Source: Trichocoleus sp. FACHB-40
Lineage (GTDB): Bacteria; Cyanobacteriota; Cyanobacteriia; Cyanobacteriales; FACHB-T130
Direction of reading: 5' to 3'
DNA length: 64,000 nt
Assembly: GCF_014695915.1 (NCBI RefSeq)
Contig: NZ_JACJPF010000034.1
Span: 35,367-99,366 of the forward strand
A model generated the notes under the pieces. It saw only the letters and a program-made list of their open reading frames with translations, did not search any database and was not told the DNA's origin. The translations under genes and the position numbers were made by a program. Positions 34,735 through 46,200 of the stretch are shown in pieces; position 1 is the first letter of the stretch; each line of letters starts with the position of its first letter.

Positions 34735-35796
34735 ATGACTCAATCTTTGATACCTGTGATTCTAGCTGGTGGCAAAGGAGAACGCTTCTGGCCCCTGAGT
34801 CGCAAGCAGCGACCTAAGCAGTTTTTAAGTCTCGATGGTAGCGGCAAAAGTTTGTTGCAAGCTACAGCTGACCGTCTGCTGTCCCTGGCTGGCGGTTGGG
34901 ACAAGCTGTGGGTGTGTACTTCCAGCTTGTTAGCCGAAGGTGTGAAAGAACAACTTCCCCAGCTACCAGTAGAAAATTTGCTGGTTGAACCAGAAGGACG
35001 CGACACTGCGCCTGCTGTTGCTTGGACAACTCTGGAAATTGCTAAAGCTTATGGTGAGGACAGTATAGTAGGCTTTTTCCCGGCGGATCACTGGATTGCC
35101 GACGAGAAAGCTTTTCAGGAAACTCTGGAAGCTGGTGCAGCTTTAGCCGCAACGCAGCCATCGATTGTAACTTTGGGAATTAAGCCGAATTATCCATCCA
35201 CAGGGTATGGTTACATTGAGCAAGGGGAAGAAATTGGGAATTTTGGCGGATTTCCTGCTTACGCGGTGAGCAGATTTACAGAAAAGCCCGACCGCGAAAC
35301 TGCTGAGGAGTTTCTGGCGACGGGTCGCTTTAGCTGGAACAGCGGGATGTTCATTTTCCAAGCTGGGGTAGTGTTAAAGGAGTTGCATACTTATGCGCCA
35401 GAAATCATCAGTCTTTTGGAAGAAAAAGGCGTAGCAGCTTACTCTCAGTTGCCGAAGAAGAGTATTGACTATGCGCTGATGGAGAAAACGCAACTGGCTT
35501 ATGTGCTGCCAGTGTCTTTTGGGTGGGACGATTTGGGAGATTGGAACGCCATCGAACGGTTGCTGAAAGGGGATAAGCCCAACGTGGAACTGGCGACTCA
35601 TGTAGGAATGGATACGCAGGGGGCGATTCTCTATGCTGAAGGTGAGGATGAGGTAATTGTGACGATTGGGATGGAGGATGTGGTGATTGTACGCGATCGC
35701 AATGTCACCCTGATTGTCAAAAAAGACCGCACTCAAGAAATCAAAAAGGTTCTTGAGTTGCTGCGAAGCAATCCCAAATTGGAAAAGCTGCTTTAA
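34735..35796 (+). CDS. manC: Mannose-1-phosphate guanylyltransferase
   Basis: The 353-residue nucleotidyltransferase makes GDP-mannose from GTP and mannose-1-phosphate. Signature LAGGKGERFWPLSRKQRPKQ (11-30) binds the nucleotide; FTEKPDRETAEEFL is the second signature; FSWNSGMFIFQ and SFGWDDLGDW are further family blocks. The length matches the single-domain form, without the phosphomannose isomerase domain found in bifunctional ManC/AlgA. GDP-mannose feeds surface polysaccharide, consistent with the divergent LCP gene. The ATG start has no strong ribosome-binding site. Confidence 0.93.
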   Translation: MTQSLIPVILAGGKGERFWPLSRKQRPKQFLSLDGSGKSLLQATADRLLSLAGGWDKLWVCTSSLLAEGVKEQLPQLPVENLLVEPEGRDTAPAVAWTTLEIAKAYGEDSIVGFFPADHWIADEKAFQETLEAGAALAATQPSIVTLGIKPNYPSTGYGYIEQGEEIGNFGGFPAYAVSRFTEKPDRETAEEFLATGRFSWNSGMFIFQAGVVLKELHTYAPEIISLLEEKGVAAYSQLPKKSIDYALMEKTQLAYVLPVSFGWDDLGDWNAIERLLKGDKPNVELATHVGMDTQGAILYAEGEDEVIVTIGMEDVVIVRDRNVTLIVKKDRTQEIKKVLELLRSNPKLEKLL

Positions 35797-35847
35797 ATCT
35801 ATCCTCCAACGGAAGGCAGAAATTAGAACTATGAAGTATTAATAAGG

Positions 35848-35920
35848 ATGGCGATCGCTAATCGCTAATTGTGTAAAAACCATTAGCGATTAGCGATTAG
35901 CCATTAGCCATTAGCTATCC
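35848..35920. repeat. Heptamer repeat block (TTAGCGA/TTAGCCA)
   Basis: GCGATCGCTAATCGCTAATT is followed, after a short spacer, by five TTAGCGA/TTAGCCA heptamers, complementary to the first part. A hairpin is possible. It lies 10 bases before the UbiB-like gene. Confidence 0.7.
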
Positions 35921-35930
35921 TTCAAAACCC

Positions 35931-37583
35931 GTGTACTCCCTAACCCAAACCACTTCTCGCCAAAGAGAAATTCTTGAAGTCGTCTTTCGCAACGGCTGGG
36001 ACTATATGCGACGGCTGTTGAGTGGCGGCAAACCTGATGAGCCGAAACTGCCAACACCAGCTGTACTCCGCAACATTTTAGTGGATTTGGGGCCCGTCTA
36101 CGTCAAACTTGGACAACTGCTCTCAACGCGCCCAGACCTGCTATCGGCGGACTACATTAATGAACTGTCATTATTGCAAGACGATGTTCCGCCGGTGCCT
36201 TGGTCACAAATTGAAATCGTGATTCGGCAACAGTTATCGCGACCAATGGAGGAGGTTTTCGCCACTATCAATCCCCAAGCCGTTGCGGCTGGTTCAATTG
36301 CCCAAACTCATAAAGCAACTTTAGCCGATGGGCGAGATGTGGCGCTGAAGGTGCAGCGACCGGGAATTGATGTGGTAATCGCCCAAGATATCTCCTTAAT
36401 TAAAGGCGTGGCAAGTTTAGTGACATTCACCGACTTGGGGCCAGACATAGATATTGTCGCCTTAGCTGATGAATTTTCTACGGCGTTGTTGGCAGAATTA
36501 GACTTTACTAAAGAAGCTGCAAATACCAATCAACTGCGACAAAATGTATCTAAAAGTCGTTGGTACGACCCCACGCAAGTAGTAATTCCAGAGATTTACT
36601 GGGAGTTTACTACAGAAAAGTTATTGGTGATGGAATGGATGGATGGCGTACCGCTTTTGTTGGCAGACTTTAGGGAAGAAAGCAACGGTAAAACTGTCGA
36701 TGTACGGCGGCGAGAAATTACCCGATTACTATGCCGCGTTTTCTTTCAACAGCTGTATATTGACGGCTTCTTTCACGCTGACCCGCATCCAGGCAACATT
36801 TTTTATCTTAAAGATGGTCGGGTGGCGCTGCTTGATTGCGGGATGGTGGGGCGACTAGACCCCCGCACTCAGCAAATTGTGACGGAGATGCTGTTAGCAA
36901 TTGTCAATATTGATGCACGTCGATGCAGTCAATTAACCCTGCAATTGGCTGAGTCAGCTACTTTGACAAATGTGTCAAACTTGGAGAATGACTTTGAGAA
37001 GCTGCTGCGAAAATACTACAACCTCAACCTGTCACAAATAAACTTTAGTCAAGTATTTTATGAGGTGTTGCAAGTAGCCCGCGATAATAAAATCCGATTG
37101 CCTAGCAATATGGGTTTATACTCAAAAACTTTGGCAAATTTGGAGGGGACGGCGCGGCGATTTGACCCGGAAATGAATCTAATCGAGGAAATTAAACCTT
37201 TGATGACAGATTTGTTCCGTCGTCAGCTATTTGGAGACGAGCCGTTACAAGCTTTGCTGCAAACAGCTTTGGATGTTAAAAGTCTGTCTTTGGAATCTCC
37301 CCGTCAGGTTGAGTTACTGTTAAATAGAATCACTTCTGAAACTTTGAAGTGGAATATAAAGACGCCAGACATCATTCCATTTCGTCGCAGTTTGGAGAAT
37401 TCTGCTAACCGCCTTTCCTTCAGTGTTGTAGTGGGTTCTCTGATTATCGGGGCGGCGATTATTTCTAGCAACGCTCAAACAGGAGGTGGGCTATCTTTGT
37501 TAAGCAATGGTCTATTTGCTGCTGCTAGTTTCTTGGGTTTGTGGTTAGTTGTTAGTATTCTACGTTCCGGGCGTTTGAGGTAG
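35931..37583 (+). CDS. ABC1/UbiB family atypical kinase
   Basis: The 550-residue protein has the KxGQ motif (VKLGQLLSTRPDLL, about 58-71), the Ala-rich loop AAGSIAQTHKATL (about 118), the catalytic Lys in VALKVQRPG, catalytic HADPHPGNIF (about 285) and the metal-binding LLDCGMVG. Two C-terminal membrane segments (about 492-512 and 520-540) anchor it. UbiB-type proteins are ATPases that help prenylquinone biosynthesis or export; in cyanobacteria and plastids they influence plastoquinone and tocopherol. The start is GTG 35931. Several paralogues are usual per genome. Confidence 0.93.
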   Translation: MYSLTQTTSRQREILEVVFRNGWDYMRRLLSGGKPDEPKLPTPAVLRNILVDLGPVYVKLGQLLSTRPDLLSADYINELSLLQDDVPPVPWSQIEIVIRQQLSRPMEEVFATINPQAVAAGSIAQTHKATLADGRDVALKVQRPGIDVVIAQDISLIKGVASLVTFTDLGPDIDIVALADEFSTALLAELDFTKEAANTNQLRQNVSKSRWYDPTQVVIPEIYWEFTTEKLLVMEWMDGVPLLLADFREESNGKTVDVRRREITRLLCRVFFQQLYIDGFFHADPHPGNIFYLKDGRVALLDCGMVGRLDPRTQQIVTEMLLAIVNIDARRCSQLTLQLAESATLTNVSNLENDFEKLLRKYYNLNLSQINFSQVFYEVLQVARDNKIRLPSNMGLYSKTLANLEGTARRFDPEMNLIEEIKPLMTDLFRRQLFGDEPLQALLQTALDVKSLSLESPRQVELLLNRITSETLKWNIKTPDIIPFRRSLENSANRLSFSVVVGSLIIGAAIISSNAQTGGGLSLLSNGLFAAASFLGLWLVVSILRSGRLR

Positions 37584-37610
37584 TAGAAAAGTAGCGATCG
37601 CTGTACACAG

Positions 37611-37690
37611 ACAATAAAGTTCTTAAGTAGACAATAAAGTTCTTAAGTAAACAATAAAGTTCTTAAGTAAACAATAAAGTTCTTAAGTAA
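37611..37690 (+). repeat. Four perfect-spaced copies of a 20-bp tandem repeat
   Basis: The unit ACAATAAAGTTCTTAAGTAR is repeated four times without interruption; only the last base varies. It is AT-rich and contains CTTAAG. The remaining intergenic sequence up to 38084 shows no gene. Confidence 0.9.
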
Positions 37691-38084
37691 CTGGCACACA
37701 GGTATAAGTACCTAAAGTCTACAACCAGATTAGCTAATTAGCGATCACTCTTGAAAAGCGTGGACAAAGACTCGGCAATGAAATGCTGATCAGCTTTGTT
37801 CACGTTTTCAGTTTTTAACTACTCTTTTTGGCACAGGACTAAAAACCTTAGTGGAGTTGCATGGAATTCATCGGTAGTTAGAGGGCTTTGGTGTTACTTG
37901 TAGACTTTGACTGAGAATCAACATGTACATTCCAGGCTAAAACTTAATCCAAAACCCAGAACAATTGGCTGTTACTTGCGCCTTGGTGGATTGGCAATAC
38001 TAAGGGAGTAGTCACTAAAGCCAAGCTATCAGTAGCTTAGAATAGTATCCGGTCAACTCCCGACTCAAGAGGAAATCAAAGATA

Positions 38085-39371
38085 GTGCCACGTCGCAGCA
38101 GTAAGCAGCCTACTAAATCCATCAAAACAGACGCGCAAACTGAATTGAAATTCCCGGCACCAGAAAATGAGAAGCTGGAGGTGTCGGCGATGGAGACGTG
38201 GCTGTGGGATGCGGCGTGTACGATTCGTGGCACGACTGACGCGCCGAAGAAGTTCAAGGATTTCATCCTGCCCCTGGTGTTTTACAAGCGCCTCTCGGAT
38301 GTGTTTGATGATGAGTTTGCCCGTCATGTGGAGGAGTTTGGGGATGAAGAGACTGCCCATGAGGTGATTGAGGCTGACCATAAGGATGCCATACCGACGG
38401 GACGTAAAGACCGAATGGTGCGCTACTACATCCCGGATGAGTATCGTTGAGACAAAATCCGCAATCACGGTGAGGAGGGGTTGGGGGAGTTTATCACGAC
38501 TGCTACTCGGAAAGTGACGGAACTCAACCCGGAACTGAAGGGTGTGCTGGATATTAAAGACTACAACGAAACCCAAAGCGGTCAGCGGACTCTGGGGGAT
38601 GACCGTCTGGCGGCGTTGGTGGAGGTGGTGAGTCGCCATCGGTTGGGGTTGAAAAACACCAGTCCGGACGTGTTTGGGGATGCCTACGAGTATCTGCTGC
38701 GGAAGTTTGCCGAAGGGCAGGGGCAAAGTGCGGGGGAGTTTTTGACGCCGCCAGAGGTGGGTTGGTTGATGGCGGAAATTATTGACCCTGCGCCTTACAC
38801 TACAATCTATGACCCGACTTGTGGTTCGGCGAGGCTACTGATTAAACCGCGTTTGGTGTTTGAGCGCAATTACCCCGACCAGAAAAGCAAAGCGCCTAAA
38901 CTCTATGGTCAGGAACTCACTCATACGACGTTCGCGATCGCCAAATTGAATGCAGTCATCTACGATTTTCGCGATTCGAGTTTGGAAATTGGTGACACGT
39001 TTCTCAATCCGAAGTTTGTGGAGACGGGTAAGGGGTTGATGCGCCATGATTACGCGGTTGCTAATCCCGTGTGCTATTTAAAGTCACAAATTTTGCGTCA
39101 AATGAGACGGTTTAAGAATGCTGATTTTAGCCATCCAGAGAATCTTATTCCCTGTTATCAAGAAATTTTGTCTAATCTGAAGTGCTTGATTTGGGTTCGT
39201 TCTGACGAGGAAAAGATACAACCAAGTTTAAGGGAGAGGATACAGTTAGCGTTTGACCATCCTGAGCTAGTAAGACGGTTTGGTTGTTTATTTTTGGGAG
39301 AAAGTGACCAGTTGATTAAAACGATCAAACTTGTCTCGGAAGATTATCTTAGTGGACAATGTGGATTTTGA
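38085..39371 (+). pseudogene. hsdM: Decayed type I restriction-modification methyltransferase
   Basis: Two segments in the same frame (38085-38450 and 38451-39371) make up an HsdM broken by TGA at 38448. The reading ...IPDEYR-stop-DKIRNHGEEG suggests an original Trp codon TGG. The N-terminal helical domain ([21 protein letters not shown]) and the SAM site (DPTCGSARLLIK, where Gly is expected instead of Arg) are present. Homology stops in the catalytic motif: DYAVANP should continue to PF/PMW but becomes VCYLKSQ. The last 100 residues look like the end of an unrelated protein joined in frame. No hsdS or hsdR follows. The methyltransferase should be inactive. Confidence 0.85.
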
Positions 39372-39401
39372 CGCCGATAAAACTGGTTTTATCGGCGTCA
39401 A
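39368..39401 (+). terminator. Perfect 15-bp hairpin over the stop codon
   Basis: TTGACGCCGATAAAA (39368-39382) and TTTTATCGGCGTCAA (39387-39401) form a perfect stem with loop CTGG. It starts within the stop codon of the chimeric hsdM remnant. The A/T base of the stem gives a T-run inside the descending strand, so termination is plausible. Confidence 0.6.
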
Positions 39402-39449
39402 TCTGAACGAGATCAACTTCACCTTAGCTGCGCTCATTCAAGAGTCGGC

Positions 39450-39815
39450 GTGGCGCAGGCGAGAATTATTAACCTAGAACGGAAGCGCCCAATCCTTGCT
39501 GCTTTCTTGAGCATCAGCTGCGACTACGGGCGCTCGTTCCTCCGTTTCTTTTTCTGGTGCCTTGCTGTCATCATTTTCTTCATTTTGGCGTATAACTTTC
39601 TCCCAGCCTCTCTAGTTAGAGCGGACAACCTGACCCCTTCTGGGGGATTGTGGGATAGCTTTTATTTCTCTGCAACAACCTTCACCTCTCTCTCGTCTAA
39701 CCTTCAGGCGGGTTCTGTTTTGGCGAAGATTTTCGTACTTGTCGAGGCGGCGATTGGCTACCTAATGACCGATTTGCTGGTGGCGATTTTGGTGAAAAGA
39801 ACAAGCCGAGATTAG
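39450..39815 (+). CDS. Fragment of a two-helix ion-channel-like protein
   Basis: The 121-residue frame (GTG start) has two membrane helices (about 34-52 and 88-112) with a pore-loop-like stretch between them, FYFSATTFTSLSSNLQ. In potassium-channel-like proteins of this group the loop reads T-F-T-T-L-G-F-G-D; here the GxG filter is replaced by SSN. The C-terminal helix (IFVLVEAAIGYLMTDLLVAIL) fits the family. It resembles the tail of larger cyanobacterial pentapeptide/channel proteins. It is probably a truncated, non-conducting remnant, though the frame is open. It sits in a decayed patch between hsdM and a transposase scrap. Confidence 0.5.
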   Translation: MAQARIINLERKRPILAAFLSISCDYGRSFLRFFFWCLAVIIFFILAYNFLPASLVRADNLTPSGGLWDSFYFSATTFTSLSSNLQAGSVLAKIFVLVEAAIGYLMTDLLVAILVKRTSRD

Positions 39816-39941
39816 AGGAAGCGCGCTTTTTTACGCCGAACAAAGCGGGGCAAAAAGGCAGTCAAAAACGCTAAAAGCGTTGCAGAGCAGGAATATTTTC
39901 CGGCGAACGGATTTGAGAGCGCTAGTCTTCTAAAGGGAGCT

Positions 39942-40067
39942 TTCGATGTACAGCGATTGATTCACAATTGGGTAAGACCGCATTGGGGACTGACAAAAAA
40001 TACGACTCCTGCAATGGCAATGGGATACTGCCAACACCCGCTTTCAACGCATGAATTGTTGACCAAG
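39942..40067 (+). pseudogene. C-terminal scrap of a DDE transposase
   Basis: In one frame the sequence reads FDVQRLIHNWVRPHWGL then TTPAMAMGYCQHPLSTHELL. This is the end of a transposase (H-N-W-V-R-P-H-W-G-L with T-P-A-M-A-M-G), as in IS1-like integrases of cyanobacteria. Nothing upstream belongs to it. The surrounding 39816-40265 holds no other recognisable gene. Confidence 0.6.
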
Positions 40068-40265
40068 GCAGAACCTGGCACTAATTAAGATACGTTTACC
40101 CTGGCAAGGAGGATAAATTTCTCATCTGAGAATGTTGGAATTATCCAGAATGGCTGGAAAACCTAAAGAGGGGATTCAAGCTATAAGTGTGAGGAAGTAT
40201 ATTCATGAAGCGCGCCTGTCTGACAGGCGTTAACTCAGCTCATAAAATTCATCGGCAGAGGTTCA

Positions 40266-43200
40266 ATGATTGCCATACCTGGAATTGCTTTCCATTGCAA
40301 AATCTATGAGAGTTCAGTATCTCTAGTGTATCGGGGCATCCGAGTGCAAGATCAGCGATCGCTCGTAGTTAAGCTACTCAAGCAAGATTATCCCTCTCCC
40401 CAAGAACTGACACGCTACAGGCAAGAATATGAAATTACCCGTTCTCTCAACCTGGAAGGCGTTGTTAAGGCATACAGCCAGCAAGACTATCAACGCACAC
40501 TCGTCATTCTCTTAGAAGATTTTGGTGGAGAGTCTCTAGAGCAATGGATACACAAGCGACCAGAGACTTTCTGCCCGATGCCCTTAGCTACTTTTCTACC
40601 GCTTGCGATCGACCTGACAAACATTCTAGGCAGAATCCATGCCGCCAATGTTATTCATAAAGATATCAATCCAGGAAACATCGTTTTCAATCCGGATACT
40701 GGCGTTGTTAAAATTATTGACTTTGGGATTGCTACCCAGTTTAGCCGTACAAATCCGACGTTCAAGAGCCATTATGGTTTAGAAGGAACTCTTGCCTATT
40801 TGTCTCCAGAGCAAACCGGGCGCATGAACCGTTCGCTCGATTACCGCACCGATTTTTACTCGCTCGGTGTGACGTTCTACGAACTGTTAACCGGACATCT
40901 GCCGTTTCCCACAGCAGACCTCCTTGAGCTAGTTCATTGTCATATTGCCAAACACCCTGTTCCGCCCCATGAACTGAATGCAACGATTCCCAAACCTGTT
41001 TCAGATATGATTTTGAAACTGATGGCGAAAAATGCTGAAGAGCGTTATCAGAGTGCTTGGGGTATCAAAGCAGATTTAGAAACAGGTTTTTGCCAGTTCG
41101 CAGAAACAGGTCAAATTGACAGTATTCAAATGGGTATTCAAGACGTTTGCGATCAGTTTCAAATTCCACAAAAACTGTATGGGCGCGAAGCAGAGATTGA
41201 AGCATTATTAGCAGCGTTTGACAGAGTAGCAGGAATGGGGAATGAACAATTGAGACTGAAGAATGAAGAAAATTCTGAATTCAAAGTCGAGATGATGTTG
41301 GTCTCTGGCTACGCTGGGGTTGGGAAATCAGCATTAGTGCAGGAACTCTACAAACCTATTACTGCAAAGCGCGGTTATTTTGTATCTGGTAAGTTTGACC
41401 AATTTGGGCGCAATATTCCCTACAGCGCGATCGCCCATGCCCTGCAAAAATTGGTGCAGCAACTGCTGGGTGAACCCGACGAGCAATTGCAACAGTGGCG
41501 ATCGCGTTTCCTCACAGCCTTGGGAAGCAACGGACAAATCATCATTGATGTGATCCCTGAAGTTGAATTGATTATTGGCAAACAGACACCCGTTCCAGAA
41601 GTTGGTGCAACGGAAGCTCAAAATCGCTTCAATCGAGTCTTTCAGCAGTTCATTCGGGTATTTGGTTCAGCAGAACATCCCTTAGTGATCTTTCTGGATG
41701 ATCTTCAGTGGGTAGACTCAGCAACACTCAAGTTAATTGAGTTGATAATGACAGATGTCCAGACGCAATATCTGTTTCTGATTGGAGCCTATCGAGATAA
41801 TGAGGTGAATTGCTCGCATCCACTCACGATAATGCTGGAGGGACTCAGAAAAGCGGGAGTAAATACTAGCCAAATTACGTTAGCACCGTTGGGACTAAAC
41901 GCGATTGCACAACTGATTGCAGACACATTACACAGTGACATCAGTACAATCATCTCACTGGCAGAATTAGTATTGCAAAAAACAGGCGGAAATCCCTTTT
42001 TTGTCAATGAATTTCTAAAAACGCTCTATGCAGAAAACTTATTAAGCTTCGACCTTGAAAATCTTAGTTGGCAATGGGATATCACTCACATTGAAGGCAA
42101 GAACATCACGGATAATGTGGTGGAGTTGATGCTTAGGAAACTGAAAAAACTGCCTCCAGCAACTCAGCGAGTTTTACAATTGGCCGCTTGTGTTGGTGCT
42201 AATTTTGATTTAAGCACCCTCTCTATCATCTGTGAAAGCTCACATGGGGAAATTTTTCCGGAACTAATAGCCGCGGCTCAGTCAGGTTTAATTGTGCCGA
42301 CATCTGAGTTAGATGAACAACTCCTGGTTCAGGATTACAAATTCTTGCACGATCGTGTGCAGCAAGCCGCCTACACCTTGATTGATGCGTCACAGAGACA
42401 AATCATTCATCTGCAAATTGGTCGTAATCTCCTCGAAAAAACGTTACCAGAGCGATTAACAGACAGACTGTTTGAAATTGTTGATCACTTAAATCAAGGA
42501 ATTGAGCTTGTCACCGATCAATCGGAACGCAATGAAATTGCCAAATTGAACTTGCTGGCAGGTCAGAAAGCAAAAGGGGCGATCGCTTACACGATTGCTA
42601 AAAAATATTTAGCATCAGGAAGAGAATGCCTGACAGCGTCTAGTTGGCAAACAGAGTATGACTTGACCTTAGAGTTATTTTCAAAAACAACAGAAGTCGC
42701 ATATTTATGTGGCGAGTTTGAAGGTGTAGACCAATGGGCAGGAGTCGTTCTGCAAGAGGCTAAAACGGTTCTCGATATCGTGAAAGTTTACAAAGTCAAA
42801 ATTCAGACCTACATGGCGCAGAGCCAGCCATTGAAAGCAATCAATACCGCATTGCAGGTTTTGCAGCAACTGGGAATTAGTTTTCCCAAAACACTCAGTC
42901 AGTCAAATATTCGCCTTGAACTAGACGCAATCACATCTCTCTTTGGGGAGAAACCGATTGGAGACTTAATTCATTTGCCCCAAATGACCAAGCCAGACAA
43001 GTTGGCCGCGATGCGAATTCTATCTAGTATCACAGTTGCTGTTTATATCGCGGCTCCTGATTTGATGCCTCTACTTGTATCTAAACAGGTCAATTTGTCA
43101 ATCCAGTATGGCAATGCTTCTGTGTCTCCCTTTGCCTATGCCACCTATGGATTTATTCTTTGTAGGACAGCCGAAAACATAGAATCTGGCTATGAGTTTG

Positions 43201-46200
43201 GACAGATTGCTTTAAGGCTGTTGTCACAGCCGAATACCCATTCACTCAAAGCTAGGACATTGTTATTCTTAAATGGCTTCATCATTCCGTGGAAAAAACA
43301 TATTAGAGAAACACTGGAGCCATTCTTAGAAGGCTATCGAAGTGGACTAGAAACTGGGGACTTAGAGTTTGCTAGCTATTGCGCTCACAATTACTGCATC
43401 CACGCCTTTGTGGCTGGAAAGGAACTCGCCGAGGTTGAACGCGAGATGGCGACATACAGTGAAGCAATTCGTCAAATCAAACAGGAAGCAACACTCCTCT
43501 GGATGCAAGTATATCGGCAGTCTGTCTTAAACTTGATCGGATGCTCGGTCAATACAACCCGTCTAGTTGGCGAATCCTATAATGAGGAGAATGGATTGCC
43601 ACTACATGAAGCAGCAAATGATGAAGTCTTAATCTTTGACGTCTACTTAAACAAGCTTTTGCTATGCTATCTATTTTGTAATTATGTTCAGGCAGTTGAA
43701 AACTCAACCATAGCGGAACGTTATTTAAACCGCGTCACAGGGTCACCTTTTTTTCCTTTATACTACTTCTATAACTCTCTTTCAAGGCTTGCAATTTATC
43801 CTGAAAGCAGCTCTCAAGTGCAGGCAGAAATACTCAAAAAAGTTGCTCTGAGCCAGGACAAAATGAAGCAATGGTCACATTATGCGTCCATGAATCATTT
43901 GCATAAATATCATCTAGTTGAGGCAGAGAAAGCACGAGTTTTGGGGCAGTTACTTGAGGCAGAAGAGTTCTACGAACAAGCGATTCAAGGGGCTAGAGAC
44001 AACGAGTATCTTCAAGAAGAAGCATTAGCCTATGAATTAGCTGCCAAATTTTACCTATTGCGTGGTAGAGAAAAGTTTGCCCAAACCTACATGAAAGAAG
44101 CTCACTACTGCTATGAACACTGGGGAGCAGTTGCAAAAGTCAAAGACTTGGAAACTTGTTATCCACAGTTCTTTCCTCAGTCATCGAGTTTAGCTGACAC
44201 ACGAATTCGCACTAATGCTGGCACCACCTCGAACACCTCACATATCGCTTTTGATTTGGCGACGGTGATGAAAGCATCTCAAGCGATTTCGAGTGAAATT
44301 GAACTAGATCAGTTGCTCCGTTCCTTAATGCAGATATTAATCGAGAATGCTGGCGCACAAACAGGATTTCTGATTTTAGAAAATTCAGGAGAATGGGTGA
44401 TTGAAGCTGCCTGTGAACTCAATGATGGTGCGAATTGTGCTACACAAGTACTGCAATCAATTTCAATGGTAAATTGCTTACCCGAATCCATTATTCAGTA
44501 TGTGATCCGGACTCATGAACCTGTCATCTTAAATGATGCTATTCATGAAGGTAATTTTATCTATGAGCCATACATTCAACATCACCAAACTCAATCACTG
44601 CTCTGTTTGCCGCTGCTCAATCAAAGTAAGCTCGTTGGTGTGTTGTATCTGGAAAATCAATTAATAACTGGGGCGTTTACATCAGAGCGATCGCAGATTT
44701 TACATCTGTTATCATCCCAGGCAGCGATCGCGATCGAAAATGCCAGACTTTATTCAAAGCTACGCGCCAGCGAAAGCAAAATGACTCAATTTCTAGAAGC
44801 AGTTCCGGTGGGCGTTGCCGTCATTGATGCGACGGGTCGCCCTTACTATGCCAATCAACGGGGCATTCAGCTCATGGGCAAAGGGATTGATCCTGCTGTA
44901 GCGCCGGATAAAATCGCAGAGGCTTATCAATTTTATGTGACGGGAACAGAACAAAACTATCCCACTAAGAAACTACCTATTATCCAGGCATTGAACGGCG
45001 AACGCACCACAGTTGATGATCTGGAAATTCACCAAAACAATGTAACTATTCCAGTTGAGGTGTGGGGGACTCCTGTCTTTGACGAACAGGGCAAGGTAGT
45101 TTACGCGATCGCAGCCTTTCAAGACATCACAGAGCGCAAACAAGCAGAGAAACTGCTAGCCGACTATAACCGAACATTGGAACAACGAGTAATTGAGCGG
45201 ACTTTGCTGCTTTCGCAGGAGATTGAAGAGCGCCAACGAATTGAAAACGCCCTGCGCCAGAGTGAAGAGCAACGCAGGCTGACAATGGATTTCACCCACA
45301 TCGGCAGTTGGAACTGGAATATCGTGGAGAATACAACGAACTGGAACGATAACCACGCTCGATTGCTGGGGTTGGTCCCCGGTGAAGTTGAGAGTAGCTA
45401 TCAGGCATGGCGCGATCGCGTTCATCCAGAAGATATTCATCGGATTGAGCAAGCTGTTACAGCAGCTCTAGCAACTCATACCGATTTTGAAGCTGAATAT
45501 CAAGTGATCTACCCAAATGGTAGTATTCACTGGTTGGTTGGCAGAGGTCGAGGCATTTATAACGCAGCCGGACAGCCTGTGCGAATGTTGGGTGTGATTC
45601 TTGATATTAGCGATCGCAAACTCGCCGAAGCTGCCTTGATTCTGGAAGAACGCAACCGCATGGCGCGAGAAATCCACGATACGTTGGCACAGTCCTTCAC
45701 GGGCATTATCATTCACGCTAGATCTGCTGCTAGCAAGATAACAGTAGACCCAGAAAAAGCTCAAGCTTACCTGGCTCAAGTACAAAACTTAGCCCGAACT
45801 GGACTCACGGAGGCACGCCGCTCTGTAGAGGCGCTACGCCGTCCATACTTATTAGAAAATAACGATCTGTTAAGCGCTTTCAAGCAACTGGCAACCCAGT
45901 TAGAATCATCCTCTGGTACGACAATTATGTGTGAAGCCATCGGTATTCCCTATCCACTACCCTCGGAGGTGGAGAATAATCTGCTCAGGATTGGACAGGA
46001 AGCCTTGACTAATGCACTGAAGTACGCCAGAGCAACCGAAATTCGCGTTGAACTGATATATCAGTCCACGCAGTGCAGATTACGAATTAAGGACGATGGA
46101 CAGGGATTTCCCATTGATCGTTCTTCTAGCCACAATGGCTTTGGTTTATTAGGGATGTCAGAACGTGCCGATCGCATTGGGGCACAACTCCAGATCCAGA

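Noticed and set aside
37611..37690. Possible CRISPR array
   Set aside because: The repeats are directly adjacent with no spacers, so this is a simple tandem repeat.
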